From Natrinema sp046097095 (GTDB taxonomy: Archaea > Halobacteriota > Halobacteria > Halobacteriales > Natrialbaceae): 64,000 nucleotides of DNA. The notes below the pieces were generated by a model. That model was given only the letters and a program-made list of their open reading frames with translations. It had not been told where the DNA came from and ran no database searches. Numbering within the stretch: position 1 is the stretch's first letter; each line of letters starts with the position of its first letter. Positions 25,694 to 34,265 of this stretch are shown piece after piece. A program made the position numbers and the translations under genes. Where the stretch lies: assembly GCF_046097095.1 (NCBI RefSeq), contig NZ_CP175698.1, forward strand, positions 930,001 through 994,000, given 5' to 3'.

Positions 25694-25867
25694 ATGGCAG
25701 GAAATTTCTACAGCGTTCGATGCAGTGACTGCGAGAACGAACAGACCGTCTTCGGCAAAGCCGCCACGGAGGTCGCCTGTGCCGTCTGCGGAACGACGCT
25801 CGCACGACCGACCGGCGGCAACGCCGAGATCGATCACGAGATCGTCGAGACCGTCGAATCACGATGA
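25694..25867 (+). CDS. rps27e: 30S ribosomal protein S27e
   Basis: A 57-residue zinc-ribbon protein of the small subunit. The cysteines are arranged as two pairs, CSDC (residues 10-13) and CAVC (about residues 29-32). The motifs MAGNFYSVRCSDCENEQTVFG and CGTTLARPTGG are typical. It overlaps the aIF2alpha start by 4 bp (ATGA) and follows L44e by 5 bp. Confidence 0.97.
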   Translation: MAGNFYSVRCSDCENEQTVFGKAATEVACAVCGTTLARPTGGNAEIDHEIVETVESR

Positions 25868-26664
25868 AGTACAGCGGCTGGCCCGATCCCGGCGAACTCG
25901 TCGTCGGCAAGATCGACGAAATCGAGGACTTCGGCGTCTTCGTCGATCTCGAGGAATACAGGGACAAGCGCGGACTCATCCACATCTCGGAGGTCGCAAG
26001 CGGCTGGATTAAAAACGTCCGCGATCACGTCCGCGAGGGCCAGATCGTCGTCTGTAAGGTCTTAGACGTCGACGAGGAGTCCCAGCAGATCGACCTCTCG
26101 TTGAAAGACGTCAACGACCACCAGCGCTCCGACAAGATCCAGGAGTGGAAAAACGAACAGAAAGCCGACAACTGGATGGAGCTGGCCTTCGGCGACGAGA
26201 TCGACGACGAGGACTACACCGCGATCGCGAACGAGCTGATCGGGGCCCACGGGAGCCTCTACGACGGCTTCAAACAGGCCGCGATCCACGGCGAGGAGGC
26301 CCTCGCCGACACCGACCTCGACGACGGCGAGGTCGAATCGATCGTCGAGACGGCCCGCGAGAACGTCTCGGTACCCTACGTCAACGTCACCGGCTACGTC
26401 GACCTCGAGAACCCCTCGCCCACCGGCGTCGACGGCATCCGCGAAGCGTTGGAAGCCGCTTCGGGCAACGGCGAGATTCCCGACGAAGTCGACCTCGAAG
26501 TGAGCTACGTCGGCGCGCCCGAGTATCGCATCAAAGTGCAAGCGCCGAACTACAAAACCGCCGAATCCCAACTCGAGGGAAGCGCACAGCGAGCGATCAC
26601 CGCGATCGAGGGCCACGGCGGCAGCGGCGAGTACCACCGCGAGCGCCGGACCGACGACGAGTAA
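25864..26664 (+). CDS. eif2a: Translation initiation factor aIF2, alpha subunit
   Basis: The alpha subunit of the archaeal initiation factor that delivers Met-tRNAi to the small subunit. The 266-residue protein has an N-terminal S1/OB domain (GELVVGKIDEIEDFGVFVDLEEY, then GLIHISEVASGWIKNVRDHV), a helical middle domain, and the alpha-beta C-terminal domain (VNVTGYVDLENPSPTGVDGIREAL, EYRIKVQAPNYKTAE) that contacts the gamma subunit. It overlaps S27e by 4 bp and the Nop10 start by 1 bp. Length is typical. Confidence 0.98.
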   Translation: MKYSGWPDPGELVVGKIDEIEDFGVFVDLEEYRDKRGLIHISEVASGWIKNVRDHVREGQIVVCKVLDVDEESQQIDLSLKDVNDHQRSDKIQEWKNEQKADNWMELAFGDEIDDEDYTAIANELIGAHGSLYDGFKQAAIHGEEALADTDLDDGEVESIVETARENVSVPYVNVTGYVDLENPSPTGVDGIREALEAASGNGEIPDEVDLEVSYVGAPEYRIKVQAPNYKTAESQLEGSAQRAITAIEGHGGSGEYHRERRTDDE

Positions 26665-26843
26665 TGAAATCCGATATCCGGGTATGTTCGGCGTGGCGCG
26701 ACGCCCACGATCGCCCGGTGTATACCCTTTCTGACACCTGTCCTGAGTGTGGCGAACCGGCAGAAAACAGCGCACCGGCACCGTTCGATCCGAACGACCC
26801 GTACGGCGAGTACCGACGCGCTCTTAAACGTCGCCGCCGCTGA
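26664..26843 (+). CDS. nop10: H/ACA RNA-protein complex protein Nop10
   Basis: A 59-residue subunit of the H/ACA pseudouridylation complex, binding Cbf5. Features: MKSDIRVCSAWRDAHDRPVYTL, then CPECGEPAE (zinc-ribbon second pair; the first is reduced to a single Cys at residue 8), then FDPNDPYGEYRRALKRRR, the conserved P-x-Y-R/K-rich C-terminus. The ATG overlaps the aIF2alpha stop by one base. The aIF2alpha-Nop10 linkage is a conserved archaeal gene order. Confidence 0.96.
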   Translation: MKSDIRVCSAWRDAHDRPVYTLSDTCPECGEPAENSAPAPFDPNDPYGEYRRALKRRRR

Positions 26844-26849
26844 TACGGT

Positions 26850-27617
26850 ATGGACGAACTCGAGATCGACGCAGTCGCCGAGGTCGAACTGGACGACCCC
26901 GTCCTCGTCGAGGGGTTGCCGGGGGTCGGGCACGTCGGCACCCTCGCCGTCGAACACCTCCTCGAGGAACTCGAGGGCGAGAGCACGCTCGTCCGGCGGG
27001 TCTACTCTCGCGAGTTCCCGCCGCAGGTGAGCGTCGAAGACGGCGTCTCTGAGTTGACCTGTGCGGAGATCTACGCCGTCGACGTTCCCGAGGGTCGCGA
27101 TCTCCTCTTGCTGACGGGGGATCATCAGGCCCAGACCAACGAGGGCCATTACGTGCTGACCGACGCCTTCCTCGATATCGCCGACGAGTTCGGTGCGACC
27201 GCGGTGTACGCACTCGGCGGCGTGCCGACGGGCGAACTCATCGAAGAGTACGCCGTCGTCGGTGCCGTCAACGACGAGTCGCTTCTGGACGACCTCGAGG
27301 ACGCGGGCGTCGAGTTTCGCGACGACGAGCCCGCCGGCGGTATCGTCGGCGTCTCCGGCCTCCTGCTCGGCCTCGGCGAGCGCCGCGGCTTCGAGGCAAC
27401 CTGTCTGATGGGCGAAACCAGCGGCTACCTCGTCGATCCCAAAAGCGCCCGCGCCGTCCTCGAGGTGCTCGAGACGGTGCTTGGCTTCGAACTCGACTAC
27501 GAGTCCTTAGACGAGCGGGCCGACGAGATGGAGGAAGTTATCGGCAAGATCCAAGAGATGGAACAACAACAGCAGATGGACGTGCCGACCGACGACGATC
27601 TGCGGTATATCGGGTAA
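26850..27617 (+). CDS. PAC2 family proteasome assembly chaperone homologue
   Basis: A 255-residue protein of the archaeal PAC2/PbaB family, implicated in proteasome assembly or related protein quality control. Characteristic features are LVEGLPGVGHVGTLAVEHLLEEL near the N-terminus, LLLLTGDHQAQTNEGHYVLTDAFLD, and the late GLLLGLGERRGFEATCLMGET with SARAVLEVL. A Glu/Gln-rich coiled C-terminus (MEEVIGKIQEMEQQQQM) follows. It begins 6 bp after Nop10 and so closes the translation operon. The family is clear; direct action on proteasomes here is inferred. Confidence 0.9.
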   Translation: MDELEIDAVAEVELDDPVLVEGLPGVGHVGTLAVEHLLEELEGESTLVRRVYSREFPPQVSVEDGVSELTCAEIYAVDVPEGRDLLLLTGDHQAQTNEGHYVLTDAFLDIADEFGATAVYALGGVPTGELIEEYAVVGAVNDESLLDDLEDAGVEFRDDEPAGGIVGVSGLLLGLGERRGFEATCLMGETSGYLVDPKSARAVLEVLETVLGFELDYESLDERADEMEEVIGKIQEMEQQQQMDVPTDDDLRYIG

Positions 27618-27874
27618 CGGGACGGGCGCGGCGTCGGTTTTTCCCGGCCGTTCGAGTCAGAAACGTGTGTTCAGCGGCCGGTTCTCGCAGTTTCGGTGGC
27701 CACAACGGGTTCCATCGCACTCTCGAGTGGAATCAATGTCGGCGTCTTCAGTCGACGCGACCGTCTGTCGGGCCAGTCGATACTGCTCCGTAGCAGGCGC
27801 TACGTGGTGTATGTGTCTTCAGCAGTGACGGTCAGTGGCTACCATAGTGGAACGACCGTCGCCGGCGTGTAGGC
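27618..27874. other. Intergenic region with no supported gene
   Basis: About 260 bp separate the convergent PAC2 and winged-helix genes. A cggtttttcccgg run near 27646-27659 may act as terminator of the translation operon. No coding feature with family similarity was recognised on either strand. Confidence 0.4.
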
Positions 27875-28654
27875 TCAGCCCTCGAGGACTTCGTACGAGA
27901 CATCCTCGTCCCGGAGCGCGTCGGTGACCCGGCCGACGGCGTCGGTCGTGGCGATGGCGGTCACCGCGAGGCCGTGATTGGCGGCGTCGGCGGCGACGTC
28001 GCCGACCGCGAACGTGACGGCGGGGTCGGTGCCGGCCCGCCGACAGGCGACGACGGCCTCGACGCCGGTCGCGACGACGAGATCGGCGTCCTCGCAGGCG
28101 GTGGTGACGGTCTCGTCGTCGATTGCGCGGCTGCCGCCGGTTCGGATCGAGGGGACCTGCAGGACGGTAACCGAGCCGGGCTCGAGTTCCATGACGCCCT
28201 CGAAACTGGTGATCCCAACGTCGGTGCCGGCCGCAGCGTCGGTCGTGGCGATGCCGGTCGCAGGTCCCTCGTTTCCGGGGGTCGCATGGAGCAGGCCGTC
28301 CTCGACCGACAGGGAGACGGTGTCGCCCTCCTCGATCTCGTCGGTCGCGATGTAGGCGTCCTCGCTCATCGCACCCAGTACGTCGCCGGTGACGTGGTCG
28401 GCGAACCGGCGAACGTCGTCGGCCGCTCGAAAGAGCCAGTCGACGCCCTCGCGGGTGACTCGGTAGCGCGATCGCCCCTCCTTCTCGACGAGGCCGTCGT
28501 CGACGAGTTCGCGGATGTATTCGCTGACGGCCTGACTCGTCACGCCGACCTCCTCTGCGATCTCCCCCTGACTGACCGCGGGCTGGCGCTCGGCGATCTG
28601 CACGAGGATACGAAACCGCGTCGCGGCCCGCTTGTTATCGAGGACGTCGACCAT
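27875..28654 (-). CDS. Winged-helix transcriptional regulator with ligand-like C-terminal domain
   Basis: A 259-residue protein with an N-terminal MarR/IclR-like winged helix (residues about 10-75): FRILVQIAERQPAVSQGEIAEEVGVTSQAVSEYIRELVDDGLVEKEGRSRYRVTREG. The larger C-terminal domain has alternating Val/Thr/Ala-rich strands and may bind a small ligand; similar haloarchaeal proteins carry it as an unnamed domain. It lies divergently from archaeosortase A with about 130 bp between starts, so regulation of artA is possible but unproven. Confidence 0.78.
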   Translation of the reverse strand: MVDVLDNKRAATRFRILVQIAERQPAVSQGEIAEEVGVTSQAVSEYIRELVDDGLVEKEGRSRYRVTREGVDWLFRAADDVRRFADHVTGDVLGAMSEDAYIATDEIEEGDTVSLSVEDGLLHATPGNEGPATGIATTDAAAGTDVGITSFEGVMELEPGSVTVLQVPSIRTGGSRAIDDETVTTACEDADLVVATGVEAVVACRRAGTDPAVTFAVGDVAADAANHGLAVTAIATTDAVGRVTDALRDEDVSYEVLEG

Positions 28655-28784
28655 ACGACTAGCCTTTTCGGCAGGGCCGCAAAAAGAGACACGGTCGACA
28701 GTTCGGGTGAGACGATCGACAGTTTAGACGACGGTCTCGAGGCGTCAGGTTGATAGCGCGAGAGTCCATCGGGTCAGCCTGAGT

Positions 28785-29900
28785 ATGCCGGCTTTATCAG
28801 CGCCGCCCGTCCCCTCCGGCGCGGTCATCGACCTCGTGACGACGGGGCCCGCGACGCTCGCGGCCATGAGCATCGGTTCGATCCCACTCTCGGACTCGAT
28901 CATCTGGATCGCGATCACCGCGTTCGTCGTCGCGATGGTCCTCGAGTGGTACGGGAACGTCGACCTCGCGCGATACGTCGCGGCCGGTGCCTGGGTCGTC
29001 TTCGGCGTCTTCTGGCTGACGATGGTCCCACACTACTACCTCGAGGTCAAGAGCCCGATCGAGACGCTGTTGACGCTCGCGGCGCTGCCGTTGTGTGCTT
29101 ATACCGGCTATCTGCTCGTCCGGGGCCGCGAGTCGCTGTTGCTCCTCTCGAAGGCCGTCGCGTTCATGGGACTGATCTACCTCCCTGTCGAGACGATCCC
29201 GTTCGTCAGGACCTGGCTGATCGAGACGACCGCCGCGCAGACCCATTTCGGGATGGAACTGCTCGGCCACAGCCCCGGCATCGAGGAGGGTGCAAACGGA
29301 TATCAGAGCCGCTTCGCCTTCGATCTCGACGAGACGGTGACCGGTCGGACGACCTACATCGTCACGTCCTGTACGGGGATCGGTAGCATGGCGATCTTCG
29401 GCGGGCTCATCGCCGCAGTTAGAGGGTCCATCAAGCGGAAGGCCGTAGCCTTTACGCTCGCCATCGGTATCATCTGGATTCTCAACCTCGCTCGAAACGT
29501 CTTCATCGGACTGGCCTCTCCGTGGGGCTGGTTCCAGCAGGATCCCCTCGTCTACGTCGTGACCGAGTTCATGGGCGCGCCCGCCAACCAGACCTCCTAC
29601 ATCGTCGCCCACAACTTCATCGCCCAGTCGCTATCGATCATCGCGCTGCTGGGTATTACGTACCTCGTCTTGCGCATCCTCCCCGAAGTCGTCGAACCCC
29701 TCGAGGACGTCCTCTATATCCTGACCGGCACCGAGTACGACCTCGCCGACGCGCTCGGACAGGACGTGCGGGCCGACGGCGGCGAGCGATCCCCGTCGGA
29801 ACGACGCTCTAACGGTGGGACGACGGCGTCTGCTGGCGCGTCCGAGGGAGACGCCGGCTCGAGCGCCAGCGGCGATTCCGACCATAAGATCGAGCAATGA
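28785..29900 (+). CDS. artA: Archaeosortase A
   Basis: ArtA is the membrane transpeptidase-like enzyme that removes PGF-CTERM tails and attaches lipid to surface glycoproteins such as the S-layer protein. The 371-residue protein has about eight hydrophobic segments and the family catalytic residues: Cys196 in TSCTGIGSM, Arg237 in LARNVF, and a third position 39 residues later (His276 in VAHNFIAQS), which is Arg or His in the family. An acidic Ser/Asp-rich C-terminal tail follows. The start of the downstream phosphoesterase overlaps the stop as ATGA. No PGF-CTERM substrate was recognised in the window. Confidence 0.95.
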   Translation: MPALSAPPVPSGAVIDLVTTGPATLAAMSIGSIPLSDSIIWIAITAFVVAMVLEWYGNVDLARYVAAGAWVVFGVFWLTMVPHYYLEVKSPIETLLTLAALPLCAYTGYLLVRGRESLLLLSKAVAFMGLIYLPVETIPFVRTWLIETTAAQTHFGMELLGHSPGIEEGANGYQSRFAFDLDETVTGRTTYIVTSCTGIGSMAIFGGLIAAVRGSIKRKAVAFTLAIGIIWILNLARNVFIGLASPWGWFQQDPLVYVVTEFMGAPANQTSYIVAHNFIAQSLSIIALLGITYLVLRILPEVVEPLEDVLYILTGTEYDLADALGQDVRADGGERSPSERRSNGGTTASAGASEGDAGSSASGDSDHKIEQ

Positions 29901-30616
29901 CGGAGTCCGGCGTCGACATCGACGTCCCGTTTGCCGTCCGCGACCGCGCCGTCTGGTTCCCCGCCGCCGACACACTCGTTCTCGCGGACGTCCACCTCGG
30001 AAAAGCGGCCGCCTCGAGCGTCGAGGCCCCCATCGGCGACGGGGCCGACGTCGTCGAACGCCTTCGCGGGCATCTCGCGGCGACCGACCCCGACACGGTC
30101 GTCGTCGCGGGCGACCTGCTCCACTCGTTCTCGCGGCTTCCGCGCGGCGTCGAGCGCGACCTCGAGCGATTCGTCGACGCCGTCGACGCGGCGGGTGCCG
30201 ACTTGATCGTCACGCCCGGGAACCACGATACGATGCTCGAGGCCGTCTTCGACGGGGAGACGGCGGCGGAGTACCGACTGGCCGACGGGGAAACGGTCGT
30301 CTGTCACGGCCACGAACGACCGCAATCGGCCGCCGAGCGGTACGTTATCGGTCACGATCATCCGGCGCTGTCGATCGACGGGCGCAAACGGCCCTGCGTG
30401 CTCTACGGCCCCGACGCCGACGCGGGTGCGACCGTGCTCGTCCTCCCTGCGTTTACGCGCCTCGCCGCGGGCGCGACTGTCAACGGCATGCGCGGCCGGG
30501 ACTTCCAGACGCCGCTCGTCCGGACCCCCGACGGCTTTCATCCGGCGGTCAGGGACGACTCGAGCGGCGAGACGCTCTGGTTCCCCCCGCTGGGGGAGTT
30601 GCGTCGGCTGCTGTGA
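29897..30616 (+). CDS. Metallophosphoesterase
   Basis: A 239-residue calcineurin-like phosphoesterase of the archaeal ICC group. All metal-site motifs are visible: LADVHLG (about residues 29-35), VVAGDLLHS (from 74), TPGNHDT (about 106-112), CHGHE and the late GHDHPAL. The protein resembles phosphoesterases associated with helicase or DNA ligase genes in bacteria, but no such genes are adjacent here. It is translationally coupled to artA. The substrate is unknown. Confidence 0.9.
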   Translation: MTESGVDIDVPFAVRDRAVWFPAADTLVLADVHLGKAAASSVEAPIGDGADVVERLRGHLAATDPDTVVVAGDLLHSFSRLPRGVERDLERFVDAVDAAGADLIVTPGNHDTMLEAVFDGETAAEYRLADGETVVCHGHERPQSAAERYVIGHDHPALSIDGRKRPCVLYGPDADAGATVLVLPAFTRLAAGATVNGMRGRDFQTPLVRTPDGFHPAVRDDSSGETLWFPPLGELRRLL

Positions 30617-30634
30617 CAGTAGCTATTTTTCGTA

Positions 30635-31108
30635 TCACGTGAGGGACCGCAGATCGATATCGAGAACGGCAAGGAGTACCAGTACGTATCCTCCGAACAG
30701 GGGGACGAGCGGAAGATAGTAGTACGGACACCCACAGATGCAGTTGGCAGGGTCAGCAGTTATGCGAGCGGCCGGTCCCAGCCCTGCCGGTGATGCGACC
30801 GAGAAATCTATTCGAATATGCTTCCAATAAACGTAATTCTCTGGAATATCGCAGGCACATCCCAAACAGCCGCCAATAAACGGCGATAACGGAAAGGCAC
30901 TCAGAAACAGGAGGAGGAAGCCGCCCACGCTGAGTGCCCAACTCCCTGAGACGTAGCCCACTCCCCCCGTTACGACGAGGAGGCAGCCGAGACCGAGGAA
31001 GCTCCCGACGAACGGACCGGAGAGAACAGACGGAAGGACAGTCAGACAGAGCCCGACCGTGAGACCTGCACACACTCCCGCTGCCCGTCCTCGTGCTGCT
31101 GCGTCCAT
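30635..31108 (-). CDS. Four-helix membrane protein of unknown function
   Basis: A 157-residue protein with four predicted membrane segments: AAGVCAGLTVGLCLTVLPSVL, FLGLGCLLVVTGGVGYVSG, LSVGGFLLLFLSAFPL and the C-terminal LPLVPLFGGYVLVLLAVL. Cysteine pairs in the loop before the last segment (CLGCACD and CICGCP) are unusual and may form a metal or disulfide site. Composition is less acidic and GC lower than neighbours, possibly reflecting transfer. Not recognised as a named family. Confidence 0.6.
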   Translation of the reverse strand: MDAAARGRAAGVCAGLTVGLCLTVLPSVLSGPFVGSFLGLGCLLVVTGGVGYVSGSWALSVGGFLLLFLSAFPLSPFIGGCLGCACDIPENYVYWKHIRIDFSVASPAGLGPAARITADPANCICGCPYYYLPLVPLFGGYVLVLLAVLDIDLRSLT

Positions 31109-31283
31109 ACCATTGTTATGTCCACATCCGGATAAGAATTTACTGATCTAAGGACACTATTCTGTCACGTATTCACTTTGATAGTTGATTCGCATACGTG
31201 GTTAGTAAACCATCTATCGCTGTCCGAATCGTCACCTAACGGAACGAGGGAACTCTCTCTATCGATAACGCGCCGGCGACTTC

Positions 31284-31496
31284 TCACCGTCCGGCACCGA
31301 GGTGCGCGGCGACGCCGCGCGCGTCGCCGACTCGAGCGCCGGTCGGCTGGACGAACGTTACCAGCTCTTTGAAGAAGTCGCTGAACGTGATCAGGAGCAG
31401 CCCTGCGAGGATGATCAGGGCGAGGAACGTGAGGAAGACGATCGCCGCCTGCCGGCCGGTCAGCGACGTCCCTTCGAGGAGGCTATCAGAGGCCAT
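31284..31496 (-). CDS. Small single-span membrane protein
   Basis: A 70-residue protein with one clear transmembrane helix (AAIVFLTFLALIILAGLLLITF, residues about 17-38) and a short amphipathic follow-on. The N-terminus MASDSLLEGTSLTGRQ looks natural, while the C-terminal 20 residues are unremarkable. It is probably a genuine haloarchaeal small membrane protein of unknown role. The flanking 160-170 bp on each side hold no other gene. Confidence 0.5.
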   Translation of the reverse strand: MASDSLLEGTSLTGRQAAIVFLTFLALIILAGLLLITFSDFFKELVTFVQPTGARVGDARGVAAHLGAGR

Positions 31497-31661
31497 AGAC
31501 GATCTGCTCTGTCTTTCGGTTGGTCGGGAACGGAAATCAGTTCCGTTGTTGCAAATGCAACTCCGTGATAGTAGAGCCGAGTCCGTCGTGGACCGACGGC
31601 TCGACCGCCGTGCAAAGCGAACTCGATCGGACGGCGCCCGGTCCGAGACGTCTCACTGCGA

Positions 31662-32960
31662 TCACTGCGATACGTCATCGATCGCGGCCGTCGCCGCTCG
31701 CCGTCCGCTCTCCATCGCGCCCTGGATCGACGACCACCGCGTGTACTCGCCGGCCAAATATACCGACCCCGCCGGGTCGCGGGTCTCCGGCAGCCGCTCG
31801 CGAAAGCCCGGCGGCTGTGCGAACTGGGCGAACTCGACGCGCGCGGTGTGGACCGGCTCGAGCGCGTCGAACTGTCGGTCGGGATACCACGACGTGAGCG
31901 TCGACCGCGTCTGTGCGGCCAGTTCGGCGTCGCGTTCCGCGCGGTCGCCCAGAAAGGTCGCGCTGATGAGCGTCCGATCGTCAGGGGCATATTCCGGGGC
32001 GACCGCGCTGTGGGGGACGACGTGGTTCGGCCCCGCTTCGGTCGCGTTCAACAGGAGTCGCCGATCCGTCTCGAGGTCGGCTGCGGCCGGCAGCGCGTAA
32101 TACTGGGTGACACAGGCCCGCGCCGCGGTCGGAATCGCGTCGATCCCGGTCAGTTCGCGGGCCGTCGGCGGGTCGGTCGCGACGATGACCGCATCTGCCT
32201 CGGTGGTTCCGACCTCGGTCCCGACCGTGACGCCCCCGTCAGAGCCACTCGAGTCGCCGGTCGCCGAGACCGACTTGACCGCCGTCTCCGTCTCGATCGT
32301 CCCGCCGACTTCGCGGACGCGGTCGGCGAGCCAGGCCGGAATCGCGCCCATGCCGGCGGCCGGGACAGCGATGTCGCCCGCCGCGAGGGTTCGAAACGTG
32401 TACTCGAAGACGCGACTCGAGGTCGCCAGCGAGCGGTCAAGGGTGATCCCGCCGTAGAAGGGCGCGACGAAGTCCTCGATGAATCGGTCGGAAAACCCGC
32501 GTGCGTGGAGGGTGGCTGCGATGGTGGTGTCCTCGCCGTCCGCAAGTATCGCGTCGGGATCGGTCCGTCGAAGCTCCCACCAGAGGCGTGCGACTCGCAG
32601 TGCGTCGCCGACGGAAACGGACGGGTTAGACACCGTTGCCAGAACGGTCGCCGGCTCCCGCAGTGGGTCGACGAGTGTCGATCGTCCGTTCGGGCCAGCG
32701 ACGGTGGCTCCGGGCGCGAACCGGCGCAGATCGAGCGCGTCGAGGTCGAGTTCGGCACGGACCGCCGGATAGGCGGTGAACAGCACCTGAAACCCGCGGT
32801 CGAACCGATAGCCGTCGCGTGCTGCGGTACGGACGCGGCCGCCAACCGTCTCGCGGCGCTCGAGCAGCGTGACGTCGACGCCACCGCCGGCGAGGTGGCG
32901 GGCGGCGACGAGGCCGGCGAGCCCGCCGCCGACGACGAGAACGCGTGGGTGTGAAGCCAT
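31662..32960 (-). CDS. FAD-dependent amine-oxidase/phytoene-desaturase-like oxidoreductase
   Basis: A 432-residue flavoprotein. The N-terminal VLVVGGGLAGLVAARHLAGGGVDVTLLERRETVGGRVRT motif is the classic FAD site of the amine oxidase, protoporphyrinogen oxidase and carotenoid desaturase superfamily. Also visible are FDRGFQVLFTAYP near residue 55, FYGGITLDRSLATSS in the middle, and SVYLAGEYTRWSSIQGAMESGRRAA at the C-terminus (second FAD contact). The substrate is not determinable; isoprenoid or carotenoid is a reasonable guess from the desaturase resemblance. Confidence 0.87.
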   Translation of the reverse strand: MASHPRVLVVGGGLAGLVAARHLAGGGVDVTLLERRETVGGRVRTAARDGYRFDRGFQVLFTAYPAVRAELDLDALDLRRFAPGATVAGPNGRSTLVDPLREPATVLATVSNPSVSVGDALRVARLWWELRRTDPDAILADGEDTTIAATLHARGFSDRFIEDFVAPFYGGITLDRSLATSSRVFEYTFRTLAAGDIAVPAAGMGAIPAWLADRVREVGGTIETETAVKSVSATGDSSGSDGGVTVGTEVGTTEADAVIVATDPPTARELTGIDAIPTAARACVTQYYALPAAADLETDRRLLLNATEAGPNHVVPHSAVAPEYAPDDRTLISATFLGDRAERDAELAAQTRSTLTSWYPDRQFDALEPVHTARVEFAQFAQPPGFRERLPETRDPAGSVYLAGEYTRWSSIQGAMESGRRAATAAIDDVSQ

Positions 32961-33075
32961 ACGAAATCGTCACACGCCGGCCAACAAAAGTCGGGTCCAC
33001 GGTTTTGTTGGCCCCGTGGACTCGACGATACGGGGCAGGATTCGGGCGGCTCTAGTCATCGATGGCATCGGCCGC

Positions 33076-33210
33076 TCAGTGATCCGTCAGGATCCGCACT
33101 GTGGCACCGACGAGGATCACGATGACGCCGAGGATCGTCGCCACGGGCGGAATCGGAACGAACAGCAAACCGACGCCGATGACGAGGAGTATCGTCGAAG
33201 CTCTGACCAT
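33076..33210 (-). CDS. Two-helix small membrane protein (44 residues)
   Basis: On the minus strand an ATG at 33208-33210 opens a 44-residue protein, beginning MVRASTILLVIGVGLLF and continuing VPIPPVATILGVIVILVG, ending RILTDH. It comprises two hydrophobic helices separated by a Pro turn. Such two-span mini-proteins recur in haloarchaeal genomes. The gene ends 115 bp from the flavoprotein start and begins about 140 bp from the divergent lactonase-like gene. Function unknown. Confidence 0.65.
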   Translation of the reverse strand: MVRASTILLVIGVGLLFVPIPPVATILGVIVILVGATVRILTDH

Positions 33211-33351
33211 GTCCCACCGACGACACGAAGACGGGTAGACGTACGGCAAGCATCGACAGCCGAACCGGACCGATCATCGAACCGGTGTGCCGGGGATCGA
33301 ACGCGTCACCGATTCCCACAGTCATAAGCGCCGTCCGGTCGTGGATCGGGT

Positions 33352-34146
33352 ATGGTCGACGCGACGCTCACGCCGATCGATCGCGGCCGGATCACCAGCG
33401 ACGTGAACAACACCATCGAGGGATTCGTCCTCGGAACGGCCGACGAACCGAATCCGGACACCGTCATGGGCGAGGGACCGGTCTACAACATCGTCATCGA
33501 CCACCCCGAGGGAACGATCCTCTGGGACACCGGTTCCCACCCTGAGGCCGCCGACGGCCACTGGCCCGCCGACCTCTACGCCGCCTTCGAACACACCGGC
33601 CTCCGCCCGCTCGAGGACGATCTGGCCGACGCCGGCTACGAGATCGCCGATATCGATTACGTGATCCAGACCCATCTCCACCTCGATCACGCCGGCGGCC
33701 TCTACGCGTTCGAGGGAACCGATACGCCGATCGTCGTCCACGAAGAAGAACTGAAACACGCCTATTACAGCGCCAACACCGATGCGGGAGACGACGCCTA
33801 CGTCGCCGGCGACTTCGATCGCGATCTCGATTGGGAGGTCGTCCACCGCGATCGGCGGCACCTCTTCGACGGCCTCGAACTGCTCCACCTGCCCGGTCAC
33901 ACGCCCGGCCTGCTCGGCGTGCGACTCGAGCTCGACGATGTCGGCACCGTGATCCTCGCGGGCGATCTAGCCTACGCGCGCGAGAATTACGAACTGGGAC
34001 TCCCGATGGGCGGCCAACTGCTCTGGAGCAAACGCCACTGGCTCGAGAGCCTGCGGACGGTCGAGGACCTCGAGCGCCGCCACGACGCGCGGGTCATCTG
34101 CGGCCACGCGATGGAAGACCTCGAGGCGATGCAGGAGGGGCTGTAG
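33352..34146 (+). CDS. N-acyl homoserine lactonase-like metallo-beta-lactamase-fold hydrolase
   Basis: A 264-residue MBL-fold protein of the AiiA type. The dinuclear zinc ligands are all present: HxHxDH at 108-113 (THLHLDHAGG), His183 in LPGHTPG, Asp205 in AGDLAY and His252 in CGHAME. Tyr208 lies three residues after Asp205, as does the catalytic Tyr of AiiA lactonase. The family hydrolyses lactones including acyl-homoserine lactones, but the natural substrate in haloarchaea is not established. No signal peptide is seen. The gene is monocistronic, with about 120 bp to the antiporter gene. Confidence 0.86.
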   Translation: MVDATLTPIDRGRITSDVNNTIEGFVLGTADEPNPDTVMGEGPVYNIVIDHPEGTILWDTGSHPEAADGHWPADLYAAFEHTGLRPLEDDLADAGYEIADIDYVIQTHLHLDHAGGLYAFEGTDTPIVVHEEELKHAYYSANTDAGDDAYVAGDFDRDLDWEVVHRDRRHLFDGLELLHLPGHTPGLLGVRLELDDVGTVILAGDLAYARENYELGLPMGGQLLWSKRHWLESLRTVEDLERRHDARVICGHAMEDLEAMQEGL

Positions 34147-34265
34147 AGCGAACGTTTCACCGACCCCCTCGAATCACCGACGCCGTCAACTCCGCTCACG
34201 GAAACCGGTCGCGGTCGCCGTCTTGCCGGCCCAGCGTTTTCCCGTCCGCTGGGCCTACGTTCGAT

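Noticed and set aside
33831..34265. Upstream extension of the NhaP antiporter frame
   Set aside because: The extension is Arg/Pro-rich, overlaps the lactonase-like gene and has no antiporter features; the ATG at 34266 begins the first membrane helix.
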